64,000 nucleotides of DNA from NCBI GenBank assembly GCA_030278955.1, contig JAOANR010000001.1, forward strand, positions 35,785,708 to 35,849,707, in the 5' to 3' direction. Shown here one piece after another: positions 21,740 to 32,199 of the stretch. The stretch's first letter is position 1; every line of letters begins with the position of its first letter. Source of the stretch: Hygrophila difformis (taxonomy: Eukaryota; Streptophyta; Magnoliopsida; Lamiales; Acanthaceae). A program made the position numbers and the translations under genes. The notes under the pieces were generated by a model. The model worked only from the letters and a program-made list of their open reading frames with translations. It searched no databases and was not told the origin of the DNA.

Positions 21740-23369
21740 AATGCACCTACAAAAGAATGTAGAAATATGCTATATGTATAAAGTGTTAGAATTAACGGAT
21801 CTCACTCAAATGATAAGGTTTCGCTCGTGTATTTTGGTATGATCACACAATCACTCTTCGGCGTCCGCTAGGAGTAATAAGTTCAAGTGGCGACTTCGGA
21901 TTTCAATCCCCAAGCCCTCTTTTGGAGTGTTGAGTGCTTGATAGACGTACGGACTATGATATGAATCTTATATCAAAGTTCGACTCAATCAAAGATAAGC
22001 ACAGAAGTGATACAAGCATGCAAATTTCAAGTAAATCAACAAGTGAGAGAGAACAATGCACACAAGTATTCAAAATCAATGCAATGTACGTTGATCCGAC
22101 GAGTGAACAGTAACTCCGGCGAATGAACAGTAACTTCCGGTGAGGAATAGTAACTCTGGCGGTGAAAGTATCCTTCAACCAAAATACAACAAAAGAACAA
22201 ATGTGTACAATGCTTACAAAGCTTTACTAGGCCACCCGCTTTATAATATATTATTTTTTTTTAAATCAAACTCTCGGCTTTTCAACAATGAGAGTGCCTT
22301 TTCCAACAACTCGGCTTTTGCTATAGATGTTGTTGAGTGTTGCCTTTTCAAGTATTTTTTTTTTTTCAATAGCCTTTTTACTTGGCCTAGTAGTTACAAT
22401 TTGTCAATAGTAACAACTTACAACCAAACAAAATGAGGCGTGGAAGAAAGTACAACTAATCAACAAAATACAAATTACAATCGTAATCGAGAACAAAGCG
22501 AGGAGCGTATAGCGAGAGCAAGGCGAGACGCTTATAGCAAAGTTCGCGGTAACAAAGCGAGGAACGAAACTCGCGGCTTCAATGTGAACAATGCGAGGAT
22601 GACATCGCGAGGGTGACGTCGCGAGGAATGAGTGGAACGGAGAGATCAAGTTGATGATGCTCGCGATAATTGACAAAGCGAGGCTTGTGAAACAACGCGA
22701 GGAGCGAGGCTTGAAATTTTGACTAAGTATAGGTTCAAACCTTCGGCGTAGCAATCGAAGCGTAGTATTTTTGATAAAACAACGCGTGAACGTTTGTTCA
22801 AGGAACAAAGCGAGAAGCTTGTCCAAGTAACAAGCGTTAAGCTTGTTGTTTTAAGTGTGAATTGGATTGTCAAAGCGTGAGCTTGAGTCCAAAACAACAC
22901 AAGTGTGAATTTCCCGACTCCAAGATATCGATCTCCAACTTGGTGTGCCAACTCCCGATATGACCCAATCGTCTCAAGCATACAATTGCATCTCAATTTT
23001 CAACAAGTGATACATATGAACTACTTTCAATAATGTCAATCACCCAAAATATTGCAATTGAATACAAGGAAATAACATGTAACACTTAGAGGTCAAGCAA
23101 CAAAATCGCACAAAAATGACAAGATGGCAGAATTTTCAAATCAACGATATCTCAAGCAATACGTATCCACAACAGGTCATTCAAGTGCCTAACTTGAAGT
23201 TCACGAACTGAATTTGACGATAGGCACAAGAAACAACAGATTTGAACAGGAAACGATGCGGAAAAAAACGGCAAAACAGTAGCAGAATGCAAACAAACGG
23301 AAATCACGAAGTTTTTGGTATTTTTATGATATCTAAACGGAAAATAAACGAACGATCAATCCATACCAT
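21740..23369 (-). other. Element H leader
   Basis: Non-coding, 1.6 kb. It carries the shared box TTTGATTGAGTCGAAC (minus strand, about 21993-21978). A triplicated GAACAGTAACT(C/T)(C/T)GGCG motif lies at about 22103-22160. A long T-rich stretch is at about 22240-22400. A cluster of about fifteen GCGAGG/GCGAG motifs is at about 22490-22830. ORFs here are not conserved. Confidence 0.75.
22490..22830. repeat. GCGAG-rich cluster in the H leader
   Basis: Repeated AAAGCGAGGA, ACGCGAGG and ATCGCGAGG motifs every 15-30 bp without a fixed period. Confidence 0.7.
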
Positions 23370-23381
23370 GCTCTGATACCA
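23370..23381 (-). other. Primer binding site of H
   Basis: The minus strand reads TGGTATCAGAGC, 13 nt from the LTR end at 23395. Confidence 0.92.
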
Positions 23382-23394
23382 AATTTAAAACTAA

Positions 23395-23417
23395 TGCCAT
23401 GGATCCTTATGGATGAT
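23395..23417 (-). repeat. 5' LTR remnant of H (last 23 nt)
   Basis: Identical to 15629-15651 of the 3' LTR. The sequence then switches to the F LTR. Bases 23413-23417 (ATGAT) are the F target site. Confidence 0.9.
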
Positions 23418-23970
23418 TGGCGTGGGAGCCAAATCAGCAACATTAATAATCCCATCGGGACCACACTCCAGGACCAGGGCAAGGAAATTCATGGACCGAA
23501 TTGCAAGCCTTCTCAAGACTGAGGAATTCCAAAAAGATATCGATAGAGAAGAAGGCCACAATCCGAAAGCATTGATCATGATCCAGCTCGATGAGACCGG
23601 AGGGATTCCAACCATGGAATCCCCAATTTTGAAGCAGTAAGCCATCACCGTCGCCGGAGAGTCGCCGGAAGATGACCGGAGAAGCCGTCGGAGCATCGGA
23701 GCATCGCCGGAAAGACAAACGGAGCTCGCCGGAAAGTTGGCCGGAAGTTGGCCATCGCCGGAGAGTCACCGGAAGTCGACCGGAGAAGCCACCGGAGCAC
23801 CGGAGCATCGCCGGAAGGTCAAACGGAGCTCGCCGGAAAATTGACCGGAAGTTCGCCGGAGATCGGCCGGAGCCACCGCCGGTCGCCGGATAATTTTCGG
23901 ACAAGTTGGAGATTGGTCGGATAATATATTTTGTAATAGTGTAGAAAAATAAGAGCATGTGAAAATTGGC

Positions 23971-24530
23971 TAAGGCATTGAGCCAATTTGAATTGTGCCA
24001 ATTTGAATTAATTCAAATTGGCCTAATTCGAATTACCCTTCCATGCCTTAGAAAATTTTCCCCATCTCTTCAATTCGAATTGTGCCAATTCGAATTAATT
24101 CAAATTGGCCTAATTCGAATTATTGTGCCAATTCGAATTATTGTGCCAATTCGAATTAATTCAAATTGGCCTAATTCGAATTACCCTTCCATGCCTTAGA
24201 AAATTTTCCCCATCTCTTCAATTCGAATTGTGCCAATTCGAATTAATTCAAATTGGCCTAATTCGAATTATTGTGCCAATTCGAATTAATTCAAATTGGC
24301 CTAATTCGAATTACCCTTCCATGCCTTAGAAAATTTTCCCCATCTCTTCAATTCGAATTGTGCCAATTCGAATTAATTCAAATTGGCCTAATTCGAATTA
24401 TTGTGCCAATTCGAATTAATTCAAATTGGCCTAATTCGAATTACCCTTCCATGCCTTAGAATTATTTTGGAGGACATGCAATTCGAATTATGCAATGCAA
24501 TTCGAATTAATTCAAATTAGGCAATTCGAA
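23971..24530. repeat. AATTCGAATT tandem array of the F LTR
   Basis: Same 148-bp higher-order period as in G (24123 to 24271), with the last full unit about 18 bp shorter. Confidence 0.92.
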
Positions 24531-24917
24531 TTTAGTCATTTTTCATGTATTTTCTTATTCCAGAATTGCCCTTTTGTAATGAGGTCTATATATATGACCT
24601 CCCAAACACTTGTAAGACATATTTGCTTGAATGAATATTAATTATCTCTCTTCAAAGATCATTTGTGAGTTTACCCACACTCTCACACACTCTTTGTATG
24701 TTTGCTTGGAAACATTCATCATCTTGGATTGAAGCATCCACTGTGATTACACAAACCAAGGCTTGAGTTGAAGGATTGGGTTGAGGTTAAGGTTTCGAAC
24801 ACCTTGGTTGCTTCCCCCGACGGTTCTTGTTGTGGTTTAGCTTCCCTATCCCTTTTATTTTGTATTTGCGTACATCTTCTCCCATCCATTATCTTCTTAA
24901 TCTTCCGCTAATCATTC

Positions 24918-24922
24918 CATAA
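24918..24922. repeat. Target site duplication of D, left copy (CATAA)
   Basis: Matches 42116-42120. The uninterrupted sequence is seen in the G LTR (CATTCCATAAACTTCC). Confidence 0.95.
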
Positions 24923-25694
24923 TGCCATGGATCTTTAGTTGGTCACTAACTTGCAAGAACAAGAAGAACAATGAAGAACAACGAAGAACAACGAAGAGGA
25001 AAGGATAAGGAAGCAAACCACAACAAGAACCGAAGGGGGAAGCAACCAAAGGAGTAGAACCCGTGACCTCAACCCAATCCTCCAAGCTCAAGCCTTGATT
25101 TCGTAATCACAAGGATGCTTCAAGCCCAAGTGATGAATGTTTCCCAACAAGCATTCAAAGGTGTGTGTGAGAGTGTTTGTAAACTCACAAGGTGATCTCT
25201 TTGAAGAGAGAAATTCAAATGTTTATTCAAGCAAAAGGTCCAAATGAGAGTGGGGGAGGTCCTATATATATAGGCCAAGCCCACAAGTACAAATTAAACA
25301 AGCCTAAGAAAGGATTAAACAACCAAGGAAAGGAAAAGGACTTATACTATTACAGTAATATGTGTACTGTTTAAAATACTAGAAGTAGTAAATAATATCC
25401 GACCATCTTCTGACTTGTCCGGTAATTGCCCGATGGTGGTGGTGGCCGACCTCCGGTCAACTTCCGGCCAATATTTCGGCGATGGCTTTTTACTTGCAAA
25501 TGGAATTCCCTCCAGCTTCTTCCAACTTGATCATGAGCAATGCTTCCGGATGGCCCCCTTCTCCTTTGTTAATTTTAGATTTGAATTCCTCAGACTTGAG
25601 AAGGTTGACAATCCAGTCGATGAATCTTTTAGCCCGGCTCCTGGAGCATGGTCCTTCCGGAATAAGTAACGCAGCAGATTTGGCTTCCACGCCA
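24923..25694 (-). repeat. 3' LTR of D (772 bp)
   Basis: The minus strand starts TGGCGTGGAAGCC and ends CCATGGCA. It encodes the last 205 nt of pol. It is shorter than other LTRs because no TCGCGG or AATTCGAATT array is present. A 14-bp perfect palindrome CCTATATATATAGG lies at 25261-25274. Confidence 0.95.
25261..25274. promoter_or_regulatory. Palindromic TATA box of D
   Basis: CCTATATATATAGG is its own reverse complement. It is repeated in the 5' LTR at about 41682-41695. Confidence 0.75.
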
Positions 25695-28600
25695 TTCCCT
25701 CCCCCTTGAGAAGGTTGAGCCATCAACCGATCAAATTCTGCATCGTCCTGCTCGAAGAGGGCAAGATCTGCAACATTAAACGTAGCATTAATTCCATAAT
25801 CAGGAGGCAATTCTAATTTATAAGCATTGTCATTTATTTTCTCCAAAACACGAAATGGACCGTCCCCCCGTGGGGAAAGTTTGTCACGTCGCTTCGATGG
25901 GAATCTCTCCTTCCGCATGTGGAGCCAGACCCAATCCCCGGGCTTCAAGAGTAGTTTCTTTCGCCCTCGGTTGGCATACTTAGCATAAGTCTCTGCGGCC
26001 TTCTTCAGGCTTTCCTGGACGTCCTTGTGAAGCTCCTTAATAGCTCGAGCCCTGTCCCTGCCATTAACATTGAAATGCTCATTGCGTGGCAATGGCAGAA
26101 GATCAACAGGTGTTAATGGGTTGAAACCATAGACAATTTCAAAAGGTGACATATTAGTGGCACTATGGACATGTCTGTTATAAGCAAATTCAATATAAGG
26201 TAGACACTCGTCCCAACTCTTGTAACTAGAAGCAGTTATGATTCGTAGCAGATTACCCAAGACTCTGTTGACGGCTTCAGTTTGCCCGTCTGTTTGAGGG
26301 TGATAAGCTGTAGAGAACAAGAGCTTCGTACCAATTTCATGCCACAGAGATTTCCAGAAATAGCTAACAAACTTCGTGTCTCGGTCCGACACAATCGTCT
26401 TTGGGATCCCATGAAGACGCACCACTTCTTTGAAGAACAACTTGGCAATGTGGTGTGCGTCATTAGTCTTTGTGCAAGGAATGAAGTGCGCCATCTTGCT
26501 AAACCTGTCTACCACCACAAAAATTGAATCTTTGTTTCGTGCAGTCCGTGGTAGTCCCAACACAAAGTCCATAGATAGATCAATCCAGGGTCCCTCGGGA
26601 ATTGGTAGCGGCATGTACAACCCATGTGGCTTGGATGTGGACTTGGCTTTCAGGCAAATGATACACTTGGAGATGAAGTCGTCCACATCTTTCCTCATTC
26701 CCGGCCAATAGAATCTCTCACTCAAAATTCCGAACGTGGCAGCCTGTCCGAAATGTCCCATAAGGTCCCCGTTGTGAACTTCTTTGATGAGTAACTCTCT
26801 AACGGATCCCTTAGGAATGCACAGCCGGTTCTCATAATACAAAAATCCATCGAGTCTTGAAAACTCCTTGAACCCGTGCTTCTCAGTTTCTGCCCAAATT
26901 TCCTTGAAGTCAGGATCAGTGGAATATTGATCCTTAATATGCTCGAAGCCAATCAAGTGAGTAGTAGCAATGGCCGCCAACGCCAGTCTGCGGGATAAGG
27001 CATCCGCAACAACATTTTCTTTTCCCTTTTTGTACTTAAGCACATAGGGGTAAGTTTCAATAAAACCACTCCATCTGGCATGCCTTTTTCCCAACTGTCC
27101 TTGGTTCTGGATGTGTTTGAGGGTCTCATGATCTGTGTGAATGATGAACTCACGTCCCCTCAAATAATGTTGCCACGTCTTTAAAGCTTGAACCACAGCG
27201 TAGAGTTCTTTGTCATATGTCGAATAGTTCAATTGTGCACCAGAGAACTTTTCACTGTGGTATGCCACCGGCTTTCCATTCTGCAATAAAACTGCTCCCA
27301 TGCCCGTCCCTGATGCATCGCATTCTATCTCAAAGGGAAGATCAAAATCTGGCAGGGCTAGTACCGGTGCATGAGTCAGCTTGTCCTTCAGATATCGAAA
27401 CTCTTTTGCTCAGACGGCCCCCATTTGAAGATGAGTCCTTTCTTTAGTAGAGAAGTAAGGGGCGCCGCAATCAGACTGAAATTTGGAACAAACCTCCTAA
27501 AGAAACCACACAAACCAAGAAATTGTCTGACCTTGTGCACATTCGTTGGTGGTTTCCAATCAGAGATCGCCTTTATTTTCGAATCATCAACCTTAAGACC
27601 GCCGCGTCCAACAATATATCCCAAGAATGAAAGCTCAGTTGCATGGAAAGTGCACTTCTCCTTGTTGGCATATAACTGAACTTCTCGCAACCTGTTAAGT
27701 ACCTGTTGGACATGAGACAGGTGGTCAGATTCATTCGCACTATAAACTAATATATCATCAAAATATACAACTACAAATTTATTTATGAAAGGGCGAAGTG
27801 TCTCATTCATAAGCCGCATGAATGTTGAAGGCGCGTTGGTCAGTCCAAATGGCATGACAAGCCATTCATAAAGTCCAAATTTCGTTTTGAACGCTGTCTT
27901 CCATTCATCTCCGGGTTGCATCCGGATTTGGTGATAGCCACTTCGCAAATCTATCTTAGAAAATATGCTGGCATGTCCGAGCTCATCAAGCATGTCATCC
28001 AGGCGTGGAATTGGGTGCCGGTACTTGATAGTAATTGCATTCACTGCTCGGCAATCTACACACATGCGCCATGATCCATCCTTCTTGGGAACCAATAGAA
28101 CAGGTACAGCACATGGTGAGAGGCTCTCTCGGACCCATCCCTTGCTCATTAACTCTTGAACTTGTCGCTGAACTTCTCTTGTTTCCTCCGGATTCATGCG
28201 GTAGGCCGGGCGATTTGGAATTGAAGCACCTGGTACGAAATCGATTTGATGTTCAATTCCGCGCAAAGGTGGTAAACCCGCCGGGACTTCATCCGGGAAG
28301 ATATCAGAATTCTCCTCTAACATTCTGGAAAAATTAACAGGAATATCAGGTGCAGCAGTGCAAGTTCTATAAACATCATTAACAGGTTTTGCAAATGCAA
28401 TGAAACAGTAACCTGTTGAGCTTGGCTCGCGCAAAGATTGTTGGACTTCAGTTCTAGTCATCAGGAGGCAAGGATTGGAAGAAGGCTCTTGAATGCAGAT
28501 AGCTTTCCCTTTGCTCTTGGCCTTCCTCTCCTCTTCATCTTTCTTCATATTTGACCGTAGAACCTCCTGATCCGCTCTAACTATCTTCACAGATAATGGT

Positions 28601-30513
28601 TTGATGTTGATTTTCTTTTGCTTGTAAACAAAAGACATAGTGTTGGCACGACCCTTATACTTCACATCGCGATCATACAACCATGGCCGGCCCAGTAAAA
28701 TGTGGCAAGCAGTCATAGGGATCACATCACAAATAACATTTTCTGAATAGGATCCGATTTTGATGGGAATTTTAGCACGTCGGTTGACTTTCAGTTCACC
28801 ATTATCATTCATCCAGTGAAGGTGGTAGGGCCTCGGATGCTCTTCCGTTGGAATGCCTAACCTGCGAACAACATAAGCACTCACAGCATTAGTGCAACTT
28901 CCATTATCAACAATTATAGAAGCAACATTACCCTTTAAATCACAATGACAGTAAAATAAATTCTCCCTTTGTTCATCGGCGCGAGGCTTTTCTTCAGTCT
29001 TCTCAGCACTAAGAGCCCGCATAGCCACAAGATTAGTCAGAGTGCGGTCCTCTTCAATAGTTTCCTCTTCCCCATAAAATTCATCACTGTCATCTGATTC
29101 CTCCACAATTTCTTTCTCAGCCTGTTCTTTTTCCTCATCAGAATCTATGATTCTCCATGAACCATCTTCTAACAGTGCAGCTCTCTTGGTAAAAGGGCAC
29201 TCAGGTGAGTAGTGTCCCTTTCGACCACATTTGAAACAAGTAACCTCTTTCTTCCGGTCCTTCTCGAATTTAGGCCTCTCAATGACTGCGGGTTTAGGAC
29301 CTTCCAGGCAGTGGGTCTTGAATTCCCTAGCCATCTCGAATCCCTTTGGCTTTGGTTTCTCCTCTCTTGGAACAAATGTCCTTTGATTCCATGGCTTCTG
29401 AGAACTAGATCCGGAATCCTGTCGATAGTGAAATTTCTGCACGCGTGGTCTATCTTCTGACTCAAGCTTAATAGCTAACTCAACCAAGTCTGACAGAGTG
29501 TCGTATGGCCTAAGCTTGGCCTCCTTTCTGATCTCAACTCGGAGTCCTCTGAGAAATCTAGACTTCGTGATGCCCTCATCTTCTTCTACTCCGGCTTTCA
29601 TCAAAAGGATCTCCATTTCCTTAAAATACTCTTCCACCGTCTTGTTCCCTTGAACAAGAAACTGCATCTTATCATACAAATCCTGGCGGTAGTGAGATGG
29701 AACAAATCGGTTATCCATGACTCGCGTCAGTGTAGCCCACGTTTGAATGGGATCATAGCGATTTCGTTGAATCTCATGGACTATCTTTTGCCACCATACC
29801 AACGCATAATCTTTAAATGCACAAATGGCCAAATTGACCTTCTTGATATCCGAGTAGTTATGGCAGTTAAAGATGAGCTCCATGGATTGCTTCCATTCAA
29901 GGAACTCATCCGGGTTGGACGTGCCCCTGAATGTAGGAATGTCAAACTTTATCCCCTTCAAGTCATGGTCCGCCTCATCATTTCTGTTACGCCTGCGGCG
30001 ATTCCTTTCATACACTTCAACCTCAGAATCGGATTCAAATTCCTGGCGATTATGTCTGACTGGCGGTGGCCTATTCGGGTTTCTAGGAGGGGGAGGAGTG
30101 GCTGGCCTATTCGGAATAGGATTTCTGCGAGCAGCTATGTTTCGAGGTCCCTGCCGCCGATGGAATGCTGGATTCATTTCCTCCCTTTGTCTTTCCTCAA
30201 GTTCATCCTCAGCTTCCTCTATCTCACGGTCCCTAATACCCCTAATATCACCCCTGTGGCTACGAGGGCTATCCGGCACTGTAGGTGGAGTCACCTGAGG
30301 CGATCGCTTGTCGAATTCCTCCTGTAATTTGAGCTCAAGACGTCTCATGGTTTCGGATTGTACAGCATTACCATGCATAACCATGTCGTCCTTAAAACTA
30401 TCAACCCTATGGTTCAGATCATCCATCCGCTGATCCATATTGTCCAGTCTGACAGTCATTCTTTGCAGCATATCCATCAAATCCCTGTTGGAAGGTTGAG
30501 GGTTACCTGCCAT
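25490..30513 (-). pseudogene. Element D gag-pol with one frameshift
   Basis: The first segment, 30513-27388 (1041 codons), begins MAGNPQPSNRDLMDMLQRM. It has a coiled coil, capsid (GIKFDIPTFRGTSNPDEFLEW), zinc knuckle CFKCGRKGHYSPEC (about residue 423), protease VDNGSCTN (about 532) and RT with YFDD (about 919). The frame is lost at about 27391-27396, at the start of RNase H, by a net loss of one base, giving TGA at 27390-27388. The other frame is open from there to 25490 with RNase H ([17 protein letters not shown]), integrase D-D-E ([26 protein letters not shown]), GDGPFRVL and the tail GPCSRSRAKRFIDW. Only this single lesion was noticed. Confidence 0.93.
25695..25708 (-). other. Polypurine tract of D
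   Basis: The minus strand reads CAAGGGGGAGGGAA before TGGCGTGG. Confidence 0.88.
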
Positions 30514-31138
30514 CTGAAAGTTCTAGACACAAAAGGTTAAGTAGTATCTGCAAAAGAAAAATGAAAATGGAAATATTATATATATATATATGTATAATAA
30601 TAGACAAAATGTATATATCTGGGTCACTCAAAAAATCCTCAGTTTGCTCACAACCCAATGTCTGTCTGTTGGGTTAATTCACGCGCTGAGCCAAATGCAG
30701 TCCAAAGTGATCACCAAGTAAGTCTCGAGTGTCGGAGAGTGAGGCCTGAATATACGTACGCACAATGCAAGATGCAAATGCAATGTTCGACTCTATCAAC
30801 AACCGCTAGGAAATATGTGAAATGCAATGCAATGAAATTATGTTCACAGTTTTAATCGGCAATTGCAATCCAATAATTCCAAGACCTCACAATATAAAAG
30901 TGAACTCACAAAAATTTGAAAAGTGGTAGCTCACAACACTCGACTCCCAAATATTGATCGCACACCCAAGTGTTTACTAAACACACATAAAATCCCTAAA
31001 TTCCCAAGATGGGGTCCACGATGACACAAGTCTTCCAAATTTTTTTTTTTGACTTGGACGTCACTTTTCTTTTCCTTTTTTTTTCGTTTTTTTTTTTTTT
31101 AACACTACAAAAATTTGGCTATGGAATTTTGGAGGTGG
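30514..31138 (-). other. Element D leader, gag-proximal part
   Basis: Non-coding. It contains a pyrimidine-rich tract ending in CAG (minus strand, around 30565-30550) and ACTTTCAG immediately before the gag ATG, both resembling 3' splice sites. An AT-rich run and the shared box GTTGATAGAGTCGAACA (minus strand, 30800-30784) are also present. Interrupted at 31138 by E. Confidence 0.75.
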
Positions 31139-31143
31139 GGCGT
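31139..31143. repeat. Target site duplication of E, left copy (GGCGT)
   Basis: Matches 40455-40459 exactly. Confidence 0.96.
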
Positions 31144-31478
31144 TGCCATGGATCGGTTTGTTTGCTAAGTTGGTCCTTGGATGAAGGAGATGAACAAGAA
31201 CACAAAATAAAGAAAAATAAAAGGATAGGGGAATTTTTGGAAGAAGGGGACTAAGTAAATCCAAGGGAAGTGAGATTTACCCAAGACAAATGGATTTCAT
31301 GAGTGCATCTTCCAATAAGGCCATTGAAGCAAATTCCAATCTTCAATGGTGTGGGTGAACCTAGGGTTTACTCACAAAGTGTTGAGAACCAAGTGTTGGC
31401 TCTCAAGAGAGAAAAGTGATTTTGATTCAATGAAATGAGTTGTTCAAAAATATCAAAGTGGTTACAAATTCTTGGGGA

Positions 31479-31495
31479 CCTCATATATATAGAGG
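31479..31495 (-). promoter_or_regulatory. TATA box in an inverted repeat, E LTR
   Basis: CCTC and GAGG flank ATATATATA. The second copy is in the 5' LTR. Confidence 0.75.
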
Positions 31496-31574
31496 AAGCC
31501 CATAAAACTAGATTAAACAACCCTAGCAATGTTTTCAACAAACTGGATACAAGGAAATAGTAAACTGGATAAGC

Positions 31575-31945
31575 TTTGTCGCTAAGAGGGTCGTGTCGCG
31601 AAGCAAGGCACCGCGACAGGGGTTTTTCTGGCTCGAGCCTTCTCCTTGTGGCGCTAGGCATACTTGGTCGCGATGCTGGACTGTGTCGCGGAAGGGACTT
31701 GTCGCGGAAGGGGGTTTTGTCGCGGAAGGGGGTTCCGCGACAAAGTTGTTCCGCGACCAGGTCTCTCTCTCTATCTTGTTCTCTCTCCTTGTCGCTAGAG
31801 GGGGTTCCGCGACAAAGTGGTAACTCCGCGACAAAGGTAACTCCGCGACAAAGTGGTACTCCGCGACAAAGGTAACTCCGCGACAAAGTGGTACTCCGCG
31901 ACAAAGTGGTAACTCCGCGACAAAGGGGCTTGTTCCGCGACAGAT
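31575..31945. repeat. Bidirectional TCGCGG array of the E LTR
   Basis: Left part: TTGTCGCGGAAGGG units on the plus strand. Right part: TTCCGCGACAAAG units, the inverse. Where they meet, 31716-31727 and 31733-31744 form 12-bp perfect arms (TTTGTCGCGGAA/TTCCGCGACAAA) around GGGGG. A CT-rich stretch interrupts the array at about 31760-31795. Confidence 0.92.
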
Positions 31946-32199
31946 GAAGAAATTCCTCCAACTTTCATCCGAATGGGGCCCACTGAGTCCGGCGACACTG
32001 TTCCGACGTTGACCGGTCGTTGACCGGTGCCGGTGACTTTCCGGCGAAATTCCGACCAACTTCCGGCGACTTTACCGGAGCTCCGGCGAACCTCCGATGA
32101 TGACGGCGGCGACGGCGGCGGCGGCTGTGGGGCCCTCCGTTGACCTCCTTATGCTGTTTTGATCTGTTTGTGCATCTGGAGGTCTCCTTTCTTCCGGAT

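Larger units (their letters stand above)
15629..23417 (-). mobile_element. Element H: Ty3/gypsy CRM-like element with intact gag-pol
   Basis: Minus strand: 5' LTR remnant (23417-23395), PBS (23381-23370), leader, gag-pol 21739-16838 and 3' LTR (17126-15629). F entered the 5' LTR after 23417, so the other 1.47 kb of that LTR should lie beyond the window. The left target duplication would be CTTGC (15624-15628). Confidence 0.92.
23418..24922 (+). repeat. 5' LTR of F, first 1505 nt
   Basis: Same family and order as the G LTR: pol tail, CCGGA block, AATTCGAATT array (about 23971-24530), TATA palindrome (24581-24601), R-U5. It is broken at the D target site CATAA (24918-24922) and resumes at 42121. 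Confidence 0.93.
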
